Assembly: GCF_022539315.1 (NCBI RefSeq)
Contig: NC_066315.1
Span: 120,905,374-120,969,373, forward strand
From: Serinus canaria
Taxonomy: Eukaryota; Chordata; Aves; Passeriformes; Fringillidae
DNA length: 64,000 bases
Direction: 5' to 3'
This document shows, in pieces, positions 37,201 to 47,300 of the stretch. The position numbers and the translations under genes are program-made. How positions within the stretch are numbered: position 1 is the stretch's first letter; each line of letters starts with the position of its first letter. The notes below the pieces were generated by a model, which ran no database searches, was not told where the DNA came from, and saw only the letters and a list, made by a program, of their open reading frames with translations.

Positions 37201-40200
37201 AAATATTTTGCAGATCCTGATAGTTAAAATCTAGACAGAATGCTGGATATGACAGAGGATGACAGTTTAATTAGAAAGGGCTGTTTTAATGCTGTTCAGA
37301 TTTTTACATTCACTTTACATTTTACATTGGAATCTTAGCAGTCTTCAACATGTACCTTACAAACAGGTGTGCTCTTTTCTTTTGCCCTTATTGAAACTTA
37401 CTGCTTTATCATCTAATGAGTCTGCTGGTTTTTTTCATGAGGTTGCCCTGCTAAGAGCACATGCTGGGGAGCACCTGTTGCTTGGAGCAGCAAAACGGTC
37501 TATGGCATATAAGGACATTTTACTTTTAGGTAAATATTGGTTTTGTTTTACTTACTGATGATGATGTTATAGTACATTAGCAACGATGTAGTCACTTAAG
37601 TGGGACAACTGTTCTGGCACAATCAAAGCAATGCATTCTGTAAATGCTAAATAGCTATTAATGACATAATGTCACGTGCCTGTTCTAGCAAAAGCAGGTG
37701 GACGGTTTCATGTGGTACAGGTAAAGGTCTATTGGATAGCAGAAACTACAATTTAAGGGAGTTCCTGGCAATTGCCTCCTTACCTTATTAGCCTTTCTGC
37801 ACCTTTTCCCATTAAAAAAAATTGGAACAAAATAATAACACCACAAAAACAGTATAAAACCCCCTTTGCTTAGGAAAGGAGTGTCCAGCCTGTTACACTA
37901 CTTTCAGTCTTCATGAAAACCATTTATCTGGAGCTTTCTCAGGAGTCCTTCAGACTCAAAGATGACTCTACTGGCTAAAATATTAGATATCATGTTACCT
38001 GTAACTCACTTTCCCAAGACAGCTCTCACTTCTTCCTCAATAGTCCCCATATGGCCACCACGTAGACACCATTCCTGCTGTCCCTGCCGCGTGGCAGATG
38101 AGTGCACCCATGGCACAGTGCCATGGCACACCTGCAGGAGCGTATTCTTGGTAGCTGAGATGGCTCCTATACAGGGTTATGTTAAGGGAACATGGCTGTC
38201 AGGGAAGAGGGTGGCTTCTGAAAGCTCCATGATATTCCTAGTGTTCTCCAGAAGGTGAATTAAGATGCGATAATGGACACCTCCAAAATGGATATTTAAA
38301 AAAAAAAACCAAACCCAAAAAACTCTAGGTAAAATTATTTCTTAACTGAAAATTTTATGATGCTACTAAATTTTATTAGGAACAACAGAAACATCCATTA
38401 AGAAAAGAAACATTTCCAGTGTCTCCTCTTTTCCATTGTCAAATACTTGTCATTCAGCTTGGGATATATTATTTTAGTCAGGGAAGAAAACATTTTAAGA
38501 TCAATACATTAGTATATTTATCTGTTATTTAAACATAAAGGTCTGCTTGCTTCATAATTCAAATACCAACCTTGGTTCTGTGGACTAATCATGTTGGCGT
38601 ACTTGCACATATACTCTGTTTGCAAAGAAAAGTTGTGTGTGATGCAAGGGAGAGTTATTACTTAAAAAAATCAACTTGATCAAGCAATATGAAATGTACT
38701 TTTGAAAATTGGCTTCATCTAGTATGTTGCATCAAAATGTTTCTATTAATTCTTATGTTGATATTCTTTCTTTCTAAGGCAACAATTACATAATCCATCG
38801 CAACAGCACTGAAATGGAGATCTGCCGAGTGGCAAATCGGATTCTGGATGAATTAGTTCGTCCCTTCCAGGAAATTCAAATAGATGACAATGAATATGCT
38901 TGCTTGAAAGCAATTGTGTTTTTTGATCCAGGTATTCTTACAAAAATATCTCGCAATTGTTCTACATGTGATTGTATTGAAAGTAATTTTTGTTAATGTA
39001 GCATCTGTTTGTGTTACCTAGCTGAATGGAAAACAATAAAATTAAAACCAGTAAGATGCTCCTCCCAAATCGTAATATGCCTTGACTTAAAGTTTTTGTC
39101 ATTTTTAAAGATGCAAAAGGCTTGAGTAATCCTTTGAAGATTAAGAATATGCGATTCCAAGTCCAAATCAGTTTAGAGGATTATATTAATGACCGTCAGT
39201 ATGACTCCAGAGGAAGATTTGGGGAACTTCTTCTTCTACTGCCTACACTCCAAAGCATCACTTGGCAAATGATTGAGCAGATACAATTGGTTAAATTATT
39301 TGGAATTGTTAAAATTGACAGTTTGCTTCAGGAAATGTTACTGGGAGGTAAGCTATCAATTCGTTAAATTTACCATCTTGTATTATGTTGAATTTATATT
39401 TAACATAATAGAAATTGTCTTCATATAATATATATAAAATTATTATTATTATTATTATTAGTAGTAGTAGTAGTAGTAGTAGTAGTATATTCGATTGAGG
39501 ATGTTGGGATGTTGAGGGAATCCTGATCTAAGCTACCACTCTGACTCACTGGCTGAGCTTTGTGTTGTGTAATTGTTAGCTAAAGCCTTCTTGTCTTGGC
39601 AGTTCATCTTGTTAACTTGGTCCTGCAACGACAGATTTTGCTATGTGCTTCTCAGTAACTACTGGGTTGTCCTACAATTCCCTAGGCAGATGAAAGAACC
39701 CTTAGAAATATTTCATGAAACACACTGTTATTGCAGTCAAAACAGTGAAAATAAACACGGTGTATAATATGCTTGAAGTCTGCTTAAATTGTTTAATGAA
39801 TACCCAGAGGCAATTATTCAAATTGCCAATCAAAATATTTACTCTGTGGAACTGTAATTACTGAAGTATAAGTCACTGGCAACAACATACTTGTTGCATT
39901 GATATATGCTCATGTTATTTTTGTAGGTACTTCTAATGATGCCAGTCATCTGCATCATCCAATGCATCCTCACTTAGCCCAAGATCCATTAACTGGCCAA
40001 ACTGTCCTCATAAGTCCAATGTCTGCTCCTGTACATACAGAACAGATACGTAAGTGATTGCAAGTTAGTCTTCTGTCATAGCACTTCACTGTTTCATTTT
40101 AAAATATTAATTAGCATGGTGGCCTGTCAGTGTTCATAGAGCTATTTCATCATCATTCTTAAATTAAAATAATTGTGCATTAAAAATGTATGTATATAAA

Positions 40201-40576
40201 TTATGTTAAGTAATAGACTTTGACCTGAATTTAATTTAATTTTAAAAATTCAGCTCCATTCTGATATATCATTGTTTTTACATGCAAAATCTTTAATAAA
40301 CTAAAAATTCTAATCATTAAAATATCCTGTTTCCCTAGCATGTCAAGTCACTCTCTTTCCCAAGCATGCAATGGGACTCCCTTTCAGTGCAGTAGTATAT
40401 ATCTGTAGAGTAGACCAGGCTAATAAAATCTGTAATTATTTCTGTGTTTTTTTTCAGCAACTCCAGAAACTCCATTACCTTCCCCTCCACAAGGCTCTGG
40501 GCAAGAATACAAAATGTCTGCAAATCAAGCTTCAGTCATTGCACAGCAATCTATTTTGAAACAAAAAACATTGTGA
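22091..40576 (+). CDS. HNF4G: HNF4G, hepatocyte nuclear factor 4 gamma (ten coding exons)
   Basis: Nuclear receptor (NR2A2) that binds DR1 elements as a homodimer and drives epithelial and metabolic genes in gut, kidney and related tissues. Join: 22091-22205, 25094-25262, 27584-27678, 31202-31308, 35197-35352, 37442-37529, 38779-38931, 39111-39347, 39927-40049, 40458-40576. This gives 1362 bases, 453 residues plus stop, with all introns GT-AG and phases matching. The DNA-binding domain has zinc ligands C58, C61, C75, C78 and C94, C100, C110, C113, with the P-box CDGCK. The ligand domain (about 165-390) has [11 protein letters not shown] from residue 215 and AF-2 LLQEMLL at 366-372. The F domain is proline-rich ([16 protein letters not shown]). 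The F domain and [13 protein letters not shown] segment match HNF4G rather than HNF4A. An internal Met47 in exon 2 corresponds to the start of the short mammalian form. No frameshift or premature stop is seen. Confidence 0.96.
22206..25093 (+). other. HNF4G intron 1
   Basis: Donor gtgagt, acceptor ttgtcag after a mixed pyrimidine stretch, phase 1. The 2.9-kb AT-rich intron has short A runs near 22875 and no recognised transposon. I see no further coding exon in it. Confidence 0.85.
25094..25262 (+). CDS. HNF4G: HNF4G coding exon 2 (zinc finger 1)
   Basis: Completes codon 39 (Asp) and encodes up to the first two bases of Arg95. It reads [18 protein letters not shown], then the first zinc finger CAIC...CDGC (C58, C61, C75, C78) with the P-box and recognition helix [11 protein letters not shown] that set half-site choice, and ends YSCR. 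Met47 (25116-25118) can start a shorter protein equivalent to the mammalian 408-residue form. The donor is AG|GTATTT. Confidence 0.95.
25263..27583 (+). other. HNF4G intron 2
   Basis: Donor gtattt, acceptor ctgatag, phase 2; 2.3 kb. It holds a probable LTR-derived repeat at about 26090-26720. The rest is AT-rich with a short A run near 25506. No additional exon is seen. Confidence 0.85.
26090..26720 (+). mobile_element. Probable degenerate endogenous retrovirus LTR
   Basis: This moderately GC-rich block in intron 2 contains a loose internal repeat in which phrases like 'ggacccactgctatagcag', 'cacccatgctggagcagtt' and 'ctaacactggagaagtt' recur every 40-60 bases. It is followed by a pyrimidine-rich C run (cccccagtctctgtcccc) and an AATAAA at 26695-26700. 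The layout resembles avian ERV long terminal repeats that I recall from bird genomes. The family assignment is from memory and uncertain. No retroviral gene is present. Open frames on either strand, up to 185 codons, are by-products of the repeat. Confidence 0.5.
27584..27678 (+). CDS. HNF4G: HNF4G coding exon 3 (zinc finger 2)
   Basis: Completes Arg95 and encodes FNRQC...[17 protein letters not shown] to the first base of Ala127. It supplies second-finger ligands C100, C110 and C113 (C94 is in exon 2) and the C-terminal extension that contacts DNA next to the half site. It has FN where human HNF4A and HNF4G have FS, and CIVD for CVVD; both are mild changes. The donor is G|GTAATG. Confidence 0.95.
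28379..28454. repeat. T/G-rich simple repeat
   Basis: Three copies of T7-8 followed by GGG pass into a (TTTG)n tract and a final TTTGGG. Four GGG runs separated by T loops are present, but the last gap is about 40 bases, so quadruplex potential is weak. Confidence 0.9.
28945..29480 (-). mobile_element. Diverged CR1 LINE fragment, antisense
   Basis: Reverse-complement CR1, starting with aagaatagtttatctcagaa and agttcatctagttcagctcc. It passes through tccagtacttgaccaccttc, agccctctgctggacactat and tgctggggagcccaaaacag, blocks in the order of the CR1 untranslated and distal ORF2 region. It is well mutated and older than the copies near 13.6 and 51 kb. The 177-codon plus frame at 29045-29578 is the antisense strand of this repeat. 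Confidence 0.75.
30666..30701. repeat. Exact 18-bp tandem duplication
   Basis: The unit TTAAGTTTCAAAATTATC occurs twice head to tail (30666-30683 and 30684-30701) inside intron 3. Exact identity suggests a recent slippage or patch-repair duplication. Confidence 0.9.
31202..31308 (+). CDS. HNF4G: HNF4G coding exon 4 (hinge)
   Basis: Completes Ala127 and encodes residues to Gln162, starting [17 protein letters not shown] and ending QAETLSRQ. This is the hinge between the DNA- and ligand-binding domains. The [11 protein letters not shown] block is nearly invariant in HNF4 proteins. It ends in phase 0 at CAG|GTACTG. Confidence 0.95.
32935..33182 (+). mobile_element. CR1 LINE 3' fragment
   Basis: Short plus-strand CR1 tail. 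It has the blocks caatataagaaagaaatttt, gcaacctttccaggga, gtggtggagtccttaccact and ggttggattagatgatcttt and ends ctatgattctat, the short direct repeat typical of CR1 3' ends. It is inside intron 4 in the same orientation as the gene. Confidence 0.82.
34271..34456. repeat. Long polypyrimidine (CTTTTT)n microsatellite
   Basis: About 185 bases of almost pure C/T on the plus strand, with a regular CTTTTT core at roughly 34313-34376 flanked by degenerate CTTTT and CTT units. Such mirror-like pyrimidine tracts can form triplex DNA and mimic splice polypyrimidine tracts. It creates spurious poly-Phe/Ser and poly-Lys/Arg open frames. Confidence 0.92.
35197..35352 (+). CDS. HNF4G: HNF4G coding exon 5 (start of ligand-binding domain)
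   Basis: Encodes residues 163-214 in phase 0: [16 protein letters not shown], then helix 1-3 sequence [20 protein letters not shown], ending [15 protein letters not shown](A/S)STDINVKK is diagnostic for HNF4G against HNF4A. Residue 205 is Gly where human HNF4A and HNF4G have Ala (IPAF). The donor CAG|GTATAA is good. Confidence 0.95.
35353..37441 (+). other. HNF4G intron 5
   Basis: Donor gtataa, acceptor ttttcatgag, phase 0; 2.1 kb, AT-rich, no recognised transposon. The acceptor ends GAG, the weakest of the common -3 choices, although a seven-T run lies just upstream. Confidence 0.85.
37442..37529 (+). CDS. HNF4G: HNF4G coding exon 6 (ligand domain helices 4-5)
   Basis: Encodes residues 215-243 plus one base: [16 protein letters not shown], then [13 protein letters not shown]. 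Arg219 corresponds to the HNF4A arginine (Arg226) that holds the fatty-acid carboxylate in crystal structures. AAK and MAY replace human ATK and MMY. The 88-base exon is not a multiple of three, so skipping would shift the frame and destroy the ligand domain. Confidence 0.95.
37530..38778 (+). other. HNF4G intron 6
   Basis: Donor gtaaat, acceptor tttctaag, phase 1; 1.25 kb. A less AT-rich patch at about 38000-38240 stands out from the rest but matches no repeat family I recognise. Confidence 0.85.
38779..38931 (+). CDS. HNF4G: HNF4G coding exon 7 (ligand-binding domain)
   Basis: Completes Gly244 and encodes [36 protein letters not shown] and [14 protein letters not shown] to the first base of Asp295. 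LDEL(V/M)RPFQE and FFDPDAKGLS across the next junction are HNF4 signatures. The donor is G|GTATTC; the frame stays open into the intron for about 60 bases. Confidence 0.95.
38932..39110 (+). other. HNF4G intron 7
   Basis: The shortest intron (179 bases), donor gtattc, acceptor tttttaaag, phase 1. It contains an in-frame stop at 38994-38996, so retention would truncate the receptor before the AF-2 helix. Confidence 0.85.
39111..39347 (+). CDS. HNF4G: HNF4G coding exon 8 (dimer helices and AF-2)
   Basis: Completes Asp295 and encodes [50 protein letters not shown] and [18 protein letters not shown], ending in the AF-2 coactivator helix LLQEMLL (366-372) and GG. This is the most conserved part of HNF4 proteins. 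[14 protein letters not shown] differs mildly from human IQFVKLFGMVKIDN. The donor is G|GTAAGC. Confidence 0.96.
39348..39926 (+). other. HNF4G intron 8
   Basis: Donor gtaagc, acceptor tttgtag, phase 1; 579 bases. It carries a compound ATT/AGT microsatellite from about 39439, roughly 90 bases past the donor. Confidence 0.85.
39439..39488. repeat. Compound (ATT)n(AGT)n microsatellite
   Basis: About seven ATT units pass directly into about nine AGT units. It is a trinucleotide tract and probably length-variable. Confidence 0.9.
39927..40049 (+). CDS. HNF4G: HNF4G coding exon 9 (F domain, His-rich)
   Basis: Completes Gly374 and encodes [20 protein letters not shown], then [20 protein letters not shown] to the first base of codon 415. 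The [10 protein letters not shown] and DPLTGQT blocks match HNF4G. In HNF4 proteins the F domain limits AF-2 activity and is a site of isoform variation. The donor is C|GTAAGT. Confidence 0.94.
40050..40457 (+). other. HNF4G intron 9
   Basis: Donor gtaagt, acceptor tttttttcag, phase 1; 408 bases, AT-rich, no repeat recognised. Confidence 0.85.
40458..40576 (+). CDS. HNF4G: HNF4G coding exon 10 (F domain end and stop)
   Basis: Completes Pro415 and encodes [18 protein letters not shown], then a tail ending [10 protein letters not shown], with TGA at 40574-40576. [16 protein letters not shown] is shared with mammalian HNF4G; the last dozen residues are the most divergent part of the protein. 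The reading frame agrees with the AG at 40456-40457. Confidence 0.94.
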
Positions 40577-41454
40577 TAATATTTTTATCTGTCTTATCCT
40601 TCCTTTCTTTCCTTCTCCTCCTTTTCATGCACTAGATAGATTGGTAGAATACTTGCACATTTAAAATCTCAGGTTGATAAAGGAAATTATTTCCTCAGCA
40701 GCCACTGCTAAGTGGGTGTTCCTTAAATCACCTCATGATTTGGAAAGTAATGCTGTTCTGACTACTGCATACAACTGTAACTGTGGATGCTGCAGTCTGA
40801 CAAATATGTATAGAAGTAGATATTATTTTTAGATCTTATAACTGCACAGATATGTGTTTTTATTTCCTTAGTTGTTGTCTTAATATTATTGTTTTAGGTG
40901 TGTATATAATTTTTTCATTGTAATGGAACTGCCTAGTGCTTGTTTAGCTGTGAATTGTAGATATGAAAAAGTGGGTTATTTAGGCAAAAGCCAAGATTCC
41001 ACTAATAGTAGAACATTAGGCAACCAAAAAAGCATATGAATGTAAAAAAAAGGAAAACATACTTAATGGACAGAAGCACGCAGCTATTTTAAAAAATCCT
41101 GATTTTAAAGGACCATCTCTTTTAACTAAAATTTCAACAAAAGGATTGGATCCTCCTTGCTTAACAGTTTGTATGAAGCAGAAGGCCTGCCTGGGTGAAT
41201 ATGCTTGAGGACTTCTTAAAATCTACATATGGAACATATATATAGATATTATGTCTATAAATAGTCAATTGGCCAGTTCTGAAGCATTTATATTGATAAA
41301 TACTTAGAGCAAAGACTGGTAGGCTTTTTGGTCTGGACTAACTGGTATGTTCCCAAAAAATTTATGAGCTCACTTTGGGAATTAGGCCAGTCTAGGGACA
41401 CTTTTCACTTTCAGGTACTTTGAACACAGCCCTTCTCTTTAAGGGTGCAGAGAG

Positions 41455-41806
41455 TATCACAGAACCCCAGAATAAACTGAGTTGGAAAGATCACAAAGAT
41501 CATTGAGTCTAACCCCTGGCCTTGCCCAGCACCATCCCCAAGAGTCACATCATGTACCTGAAAGGGTTGTCCAAATGCTTCTTGAATTCTATCAGGCTTT
41601 TCTGTGACCACTTTCCTGCAGACCCTGTTCCAGTGCTCAACTGCCCTCTGGGTGAAAAACCTTTTCCTAATATCCAGCCTAAACCTCCTGACACAACTTC
41701 AGGCCATTCCCTTGGGTCCTGTGCCTGGTCACTACAGAGAGAGACCAGTGCCTGCTCCTCATCTTGCCCTCACAAGGAAGTTGTAGACTGCAATAAGTTC
41801 TAACTA
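41455..41806 (-). mobile_element. CR1 LINE 3' fragment, antisense, in the 3' UTR
   Basis: Reverse-complement CR1. It starts tatcacagaaccccag, then gttggaaagatcacaaagat, a cattgagtctaacccctggc block, ttgtccaaatgcttcttgaa, gaccctgttccagtgctcaa, tgggtgaaaaacctttt and ctcctgacacaacttcaggc. It is moderately diverged. It inserts an AATAAA at 41471-41476 into the HNF4G transcript. Small open frames here are by-products. Confidence 0.87.
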
Positions 41807-43320
41807 GGACCATGTCATGGCAAGAGGATACTTTGCAATGTTTGGTTTACTAGTGCAAGGGTAGCCATTGTGTTTATTTGTCTAACTGGTTAGTAAATGC
41901 ATGTTTCAGCAATCACTAAAATTCACCTACTGAAATGTTGTAATTAATGTAGCAGCTCTGTGTTGGAGAGTTATGACTTAACTAATTGCAGTGGCAGATG
42001 TGCCTGAGTTCAGCTCCAGGTGTTTCTGGTTTGAGCCATGGGATTTCAAGCCAGAAGACAGCACACTCTCTCAATTCACATACTCATCTTCTCAATGTCT
42101 AAGTTTTCAGAAGCGTGGGATGACTTGCTTTACTGTGGTGAGCCCCTTTCTCCACCTCTTCCTCCCCTTCCAGTCTGGGCATCCAACCTTGACTAGGTTT
42201 TGTGTCTGGAGTCCATAACAACTCATCTGGATTTGGACCCTCTGTGAATTTGCACAAAGTGGACCTTGTGACACATGCTCACTTGGGGCATTTATAGTAC
42301 TCAGTTACAATTTGTGAAAGTAATCTTTTATGATATATGAAGTGATGTGTTGTTCACACAACACTAACATCATAAGAAAATCACCACTTCACATATTTTA
42401 TTTATTCCAGACAGCAATGATTTAGTACATTAAAGCAGACTTTCTACCAGAAGATATGTATGAGAGAAACAGACAAAAAAAAGAAATAATAATATATTTC
42501 AGTTTGCTAAACTATTGCAAAGAGAAAACATAGTGGAGTCAGAAATTCTTCAAAGTGAGATGTTGATCACCCTGAGACAGACATCTTCATTAATCACAGC
42601 AACCAGAGATAGTGCAGTTGCACCCTTGGCTTGTAAAAGTTGCTCAAACAATCAAAAATGATTCTTCAAACACATTTTTGTAGGCCAGAAGTGCAACACA
42701 GTAAATGCTGAGCTGACCTGAACATTCAAAAGGTTTTAATGAGAATGCACCTACCACCAGGTAGACAGTGTGCTTCTTTGTTATTTTTAAGTAGTTGCTT
42801 TTGTAAAGTCTGTATACAGTAGCTATTAATGTTTGCCTTTTGCTTTTTAGATCCTTTTCCTTTTTTGCTGCTTACTGTTTGTTTTTTATTAATGCATTGC
42901 TCTTTTTACAAGTTCCTTTTAATATGAGTTTTTATGACAGAATAAGGTACTGAAGTTTTGCCATTAACTTTAAGGGTATCCAGACTCTGCTTTTTTTACA
43001 AGTTGGCCACCAATGCTTTACAGTGATACACAAAGGTAAAACAAATGTGAGAGATACTGAGCAGCCCAAAAGTTTACTGATTTGGCTCACTTTTGTGTAC
43101 TTGTCATAGAAAGAGTATTGGACTCTAGGTGGATCTGCATGACTTTACTGGGTCAGATAAATGAATTCAGCTACATATACACATGGCAGTATTGGTCTGA
43201 CTAAAAGCATATAATTATAAGTAAAGATCAGTCCCCAAGCTGGCCACGCTTGCCTTACATAAGAAATGTGCATAATAGCTTACTTTATTTTTCACAGTGA
43301 ACTTTAGCTATCAAGTGTAC

Positions 43321-43326
43321 AATAAA
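43321..43326 (+). terminator. Possible proximal poly(A) signal of HNF4G
   Basis: Canonical AATAAA followed by a modestly GU-rich stretch (tgttgtcac). It would shorten the 3' UTR by about 340 bases. Confidence 0.35.
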
Positions 43327-43661
43327 ATGTTGTCACACACAACCAAAATGTACTGGAGGAAAAATATGCTTTAGTATTTTATCTGACAAGAAGCTGTTGT
43401 CTATTTTGTATGATATATTACTTTTTTGAATAAGAACACCACTGTAATTTATTGGGAAAAGCTGATTTATTTTATAAATGTAACATTATTTTTGTAAACT
43501 TAATTATGAAAAATCAGAAATGATTAGTGCTGTTAAATATTAAATTATAATGAGATGTAACTTTATATGTTTGAACTCTGATACCAAGTTTTTGTATTGA
43601 GCATTTGGAATTGAAATGGTTGCTGGAAATATTTCAAATGGACTGTTTTTCATCAAAGCTC

Positions 43662-43667
43662 AATAAA
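43662..43667 (+). terminator. Likely distal poly(A) signal of HNF4G
   Basis: Canonical AATAAA in the context ctcaataaagaaat, followed within 35 bases by a U/GU-rich downstream element (tttgccttttagttgg and a T run). Together with the change to repeat-bearing DNA after 43700, this makes it the best candidate for the gene end. Confidence 0.6.
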
Positions 43668-43814
43668 GAAATATGAATGATCCAAATGACACATTTGCCT
43701 TTTAGTTGGTTTTTTTTATTATTATTATTAACCATTTACATAAACAATGAGAATTATTTATATTCTTTACACAATGAATAAGTGTATAACTAACATGCTT
43801 TCATCTCTACAGTG

Positions 43815-43892
43815 TTCACAGCATCACAGGATGGCTGAGGTTGGAAGGGACCTCTAGAGGTCATCTAATCCAACCCCCTTTGCTCAAGCAGG
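43815..43892 (-). mobile_element. CR1 LINE tail, antisense, about 78 bases
   Basis: Very short reverse-complement CR1 3' end: ttcacagcatcacaggatgg, then ggctgaggttggaagggacc, tctagaggtcatctaatcc and aacccccttt. Its low divergence relative to the other copies suggests a younger insertion, heavily 5'-truncated. Confidence 0.88.
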
Positions 43893-44300
43893 ATATTAAA
43901 ATCATATGAAAGAATCTGATGGCAACATTTTAGTTGATTCTGCTGCAACATGGCAAAGTATTACATAGCTATGGTCTTCAATTTTTACTTCTGACTTAGA
44001 ACAGAACTGAAGCACATGCTTCATTCCATCTGTGTTTAAAATGAACCATATGTTCAACAGTTTGTTTTTTTCTGGACAGGGAAAACTTAAAAAATCACTG
44101 TCTTTGCTCCAGCACACTGTTATTTAGAAAAATTTAGGTGCAACTTGATAAAGATATTGTAAACTTTAGAAAGATTCTTTAGAATATATTGTTTTAGATA
44201 ACCAGTATCTCCTCTGCCTTGGAAATTATGTCCAGTTGTGTGTCTCTTTACTAGATTTTGAATAGAAATGGGATTAGATTGTTTGTTAGTTAGTTAGATA

Positions 44301-44346
44301 GTTTGTTTGTTTGTTTATTTGTTTGTTTATTTGTTTGTTTGTTTGT
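44301..44346. repeat. (TTTG)n/(TTTA) simple repeat
   Basis: Alternating TTTG units with two TTTA interruptions, preceded by a GTTA tetranucleotide stretch from about 44282. It gives rise to a spurious Phe/Cys/Leu-rich frame. Confidence 0.9.
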
Positions 44347-47300
44347 GGGTGGTTTTTTTGGTTGTTTTGTTGGGCTTTTTTTGTTAGTAGTAATAATACA
44401 GTGATTTGGACTGCTTACTTTTGCTCAAATGGTCTCTACTCTGCAGTGCAGAACTACAGGGAAAAGCTGCCATGGAGACTCCATTTTGAATGCTGGAATC
44501 TTCTGGTCCCTCTGAGGAACTTGAATCAATGGCTGGGTATTCTACATGCAGGAAACCTCTACTTGTGAAGGCTGACTGGAGTGTAGGAGGTTTATGATTT
44601 TAGGGAATGGAAGAGATTTTTTTTCTCAGACTGCAACAAAGGAAATATGGAAACCCCTTTACAGCTCTAATGCTGTGAAGTGCTGACAGACTGTTCTTCA
44701 AGGATTTTGACAAATCGGCTTTACAAAGCCCCAATAGGTGAATCAGGATTATGTGTTTTACAGAGAGAGATAGATGAACTAGCTTTCAGTTCTAATCATT
44801 ATCCAGAATTTCTCCCAACTAAAGAATTATGAAAGTGAGCAAAGATATTTAATCTAGGAATTTACTGAGCTCTAGGAATCTTCTGTGACAGAAAATTTAA
44901 CATTCACAGAATGTAAGAGAATTTGTTATAATTCTTTGTTTTTTTCATATACTTGGAAGTTCTGGTTTTACCTCAAGGATGTCTGTCAGTCTGTGGTGGC
45001 CTAACATTTTTTTATGTCTTTCAACAGACCATTTCTAGATGTGCAACACCATTTGTGATACTTATGCTAAAGAATATAGTAAAGAAATACTTAGATCCAC
45101 ATTTTAATAAATCTATCAAAAGCCTTCTGTATTGGTTTGCAATTATTTTTTACATTTTTCTATTTGGTCTGATACAGATGCATCAGCTTTCTCTTTTCCC
45201 TTTATTCTCCCTGGGAATAAACAAGAAATGTAAAAAAAATTATCTCCAAATTTAGTATTACGATGGTAACAATGCAATTGTGCTTCTCTTTCTTATGTTG
45301 TTTTTCTTACATGAAGATAGAGGAGATGGTTATCATCAAGGTGGACATCAATCATTGCTTTCTTTTGGTTCCTTATTTTCTTGTGGCAAATCCAGGTATT
45401 TTCATTAATTGAACAGCCTATGTGTAAATAAAAAGCCTTCTATGAAGCCAAAAGCTATATTTGATTGCAGAGGCAATTAAAGGTGCTCAATTGCAGGAAT
45501 ATATTTTCAAAAATTAATTTCATAAAACTTAAAATACATGCTTGATTTCTAAACAAAGCCATAAATATTTCTATTAAAGGGTAAGAAACTTGAAGACATA
45601 ATCAAATGTAAAGATTGTTATATAATGACAGTGAAAAAGACTTCCATTTTGCATCACCGACTCTAATAATTTCCTTTTGAATACCATCTAAACAGGATGG
45701 GTAAAATATTGTCAAGACATATGCCTAAAAATGTTCTTATGACAATGATCTCTATTTTTTAATATTGTGATGGAGCTATGATTGCTACTGACATTATGTC
45801 CTAGTTCAACTGAATCAAGTGTCAGTCAAAGATGCCACATCAATACGAGATTTACTGATGCTGCTGAGAGGGTAGCCACCTCCTCATAAACAAAGCCTGA
45901 TGTGACAGCTTCTCCAAGTCACAAGTGGTGGGACACCCTTGAGTCAGCACAGAGCTCTTAATTACCCAATGATTGGGCCTGACACCACTTACTTCCTTTT
46001 GCAATGGTGACTGTCACCAGTGTCTGACATTATGAGGTGAGCAGCAGCAAGTTATGAAGGTTTTCCTTTAGCCAGTCTCGTCAAGGGATAATTTAATCTA
46101 AAGTTTAGCACTCTCCTCTGAGACTAGAGCAGAAAGCCTAGAAATTCAGAGTTTTAAAATGTCTTTGGCTTTGATCTGAATAGCACTGGCTGGTCTTTTT
46201 GAGTCTTAATGTAGCAAGAATTGAACCATTGCGTGTCCTGTGTCTGATTAGGCTCAGTGACATTTTGGAGTCTGGCTTCCCACCTAACCTCCTTTGCCAG
46301 TTTTTTGGTGGGTTGACCAAAGAGACAGCAGTTGCTGGTTAAATTTTAGAATACTTAAGGTCTTCAAGGAAAAATAATCATAAAGATTGCACACAGAGGT
46401 GTGTCTCTGGGACTGAAATTACCTGAACAAGATAAAAAAGTTAGTGATTGGTTAGGGAAAAAAAGAGTAAGGTTTTCTTCAGTCTTTCAAGGAAATTCAG
46501 TGAAAGGAGAAAGGAAAGAAGACACACAAAAATTGGCTAACACTGTTGATTCCGCAAGGAGATTAGGAAAACTTCTTTACTGGAGGAATTAGATTAGACA
46601 GCTTTGCTCCATATATTCGGTGCAGTTAGGTTTGTGGTTCAGTGGTTCTATCAAAGTTTGTAGATTGCAAACTTCATACTCAGAGCAGCTGATTTATTTA
46701 CAGTTTTTATTAAGCAATTCATGTAACATATCCTAGCAGCTCTACATGCCCTCAGGTGCCCACTGGCAGTTGCTGGCTCTTCACAAGGCTGCTCTACAGG
46801 GAGGTCTGGCCACATTCTGCATCAGAGCTCTGGGACCCTTACTCTAAGTATTACTTAAACACAGTCTTTACCAATGAGCTATAATGCCATGGGAGTGAAA
46901 AAATGCCCTTCATGTAGCCCATGGCAGTTCTTACTGTCACAAATCCCCTTTTATCATCATGTCTTGTTTCATGTGACACAGTTGAACTGGTGTTGTATCA
47001 CCTGCTATGCCATGCTGTTTCAGGCTTCTCACAGAGACAAGATAAAACTTTGGTTGGGTTTTCAGTTGCATTCAGAGCCAACATTTCACTTTGATACAAC
47101 TTTGGAGCAAAAACCAAAGTGTTGGATCTGGTAATGTTCTGATCTGTCACTTTCATGTCAGCCACCTGATATGCAGAGTGTTTGTGTCACCTATTTCAAT
47201 GGCCTTACAGTTATTTCCCATCTTGTTCAAATAAAGCAAGTAAATAAGTTGGGTTACAACTGCTCTCTAGCTAAAAGTAGGATGAATTCATAGAACACAG

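Larger units (their letters stand above)
40577..43690 (+). other. HNF4G 3' untranslated region
   Basis: About 3.1 kb of AT-rich sequence with no coding continuation, ending near the AATAAA at 43662. An earlier AATAAA at 43321-43326 could give a shorter end. An antisense CR1 fragment occupies about 41455-41806, so the mature message probably contains transposon sequence. The cleavage site is inferred from signals only; the true UTR may end earlier. Confidence 0.65.

Noticed and set aside
38814..38996. Exon 7 frame running into intron 7 as an alternative C-terminus
   Set aside because: A clean GT donor at 38932 and the FFDP-DAKG continuation in exon 8 show normal splicing. Retention would truncate the ligand domain and no poly(A) signal supports an end there.
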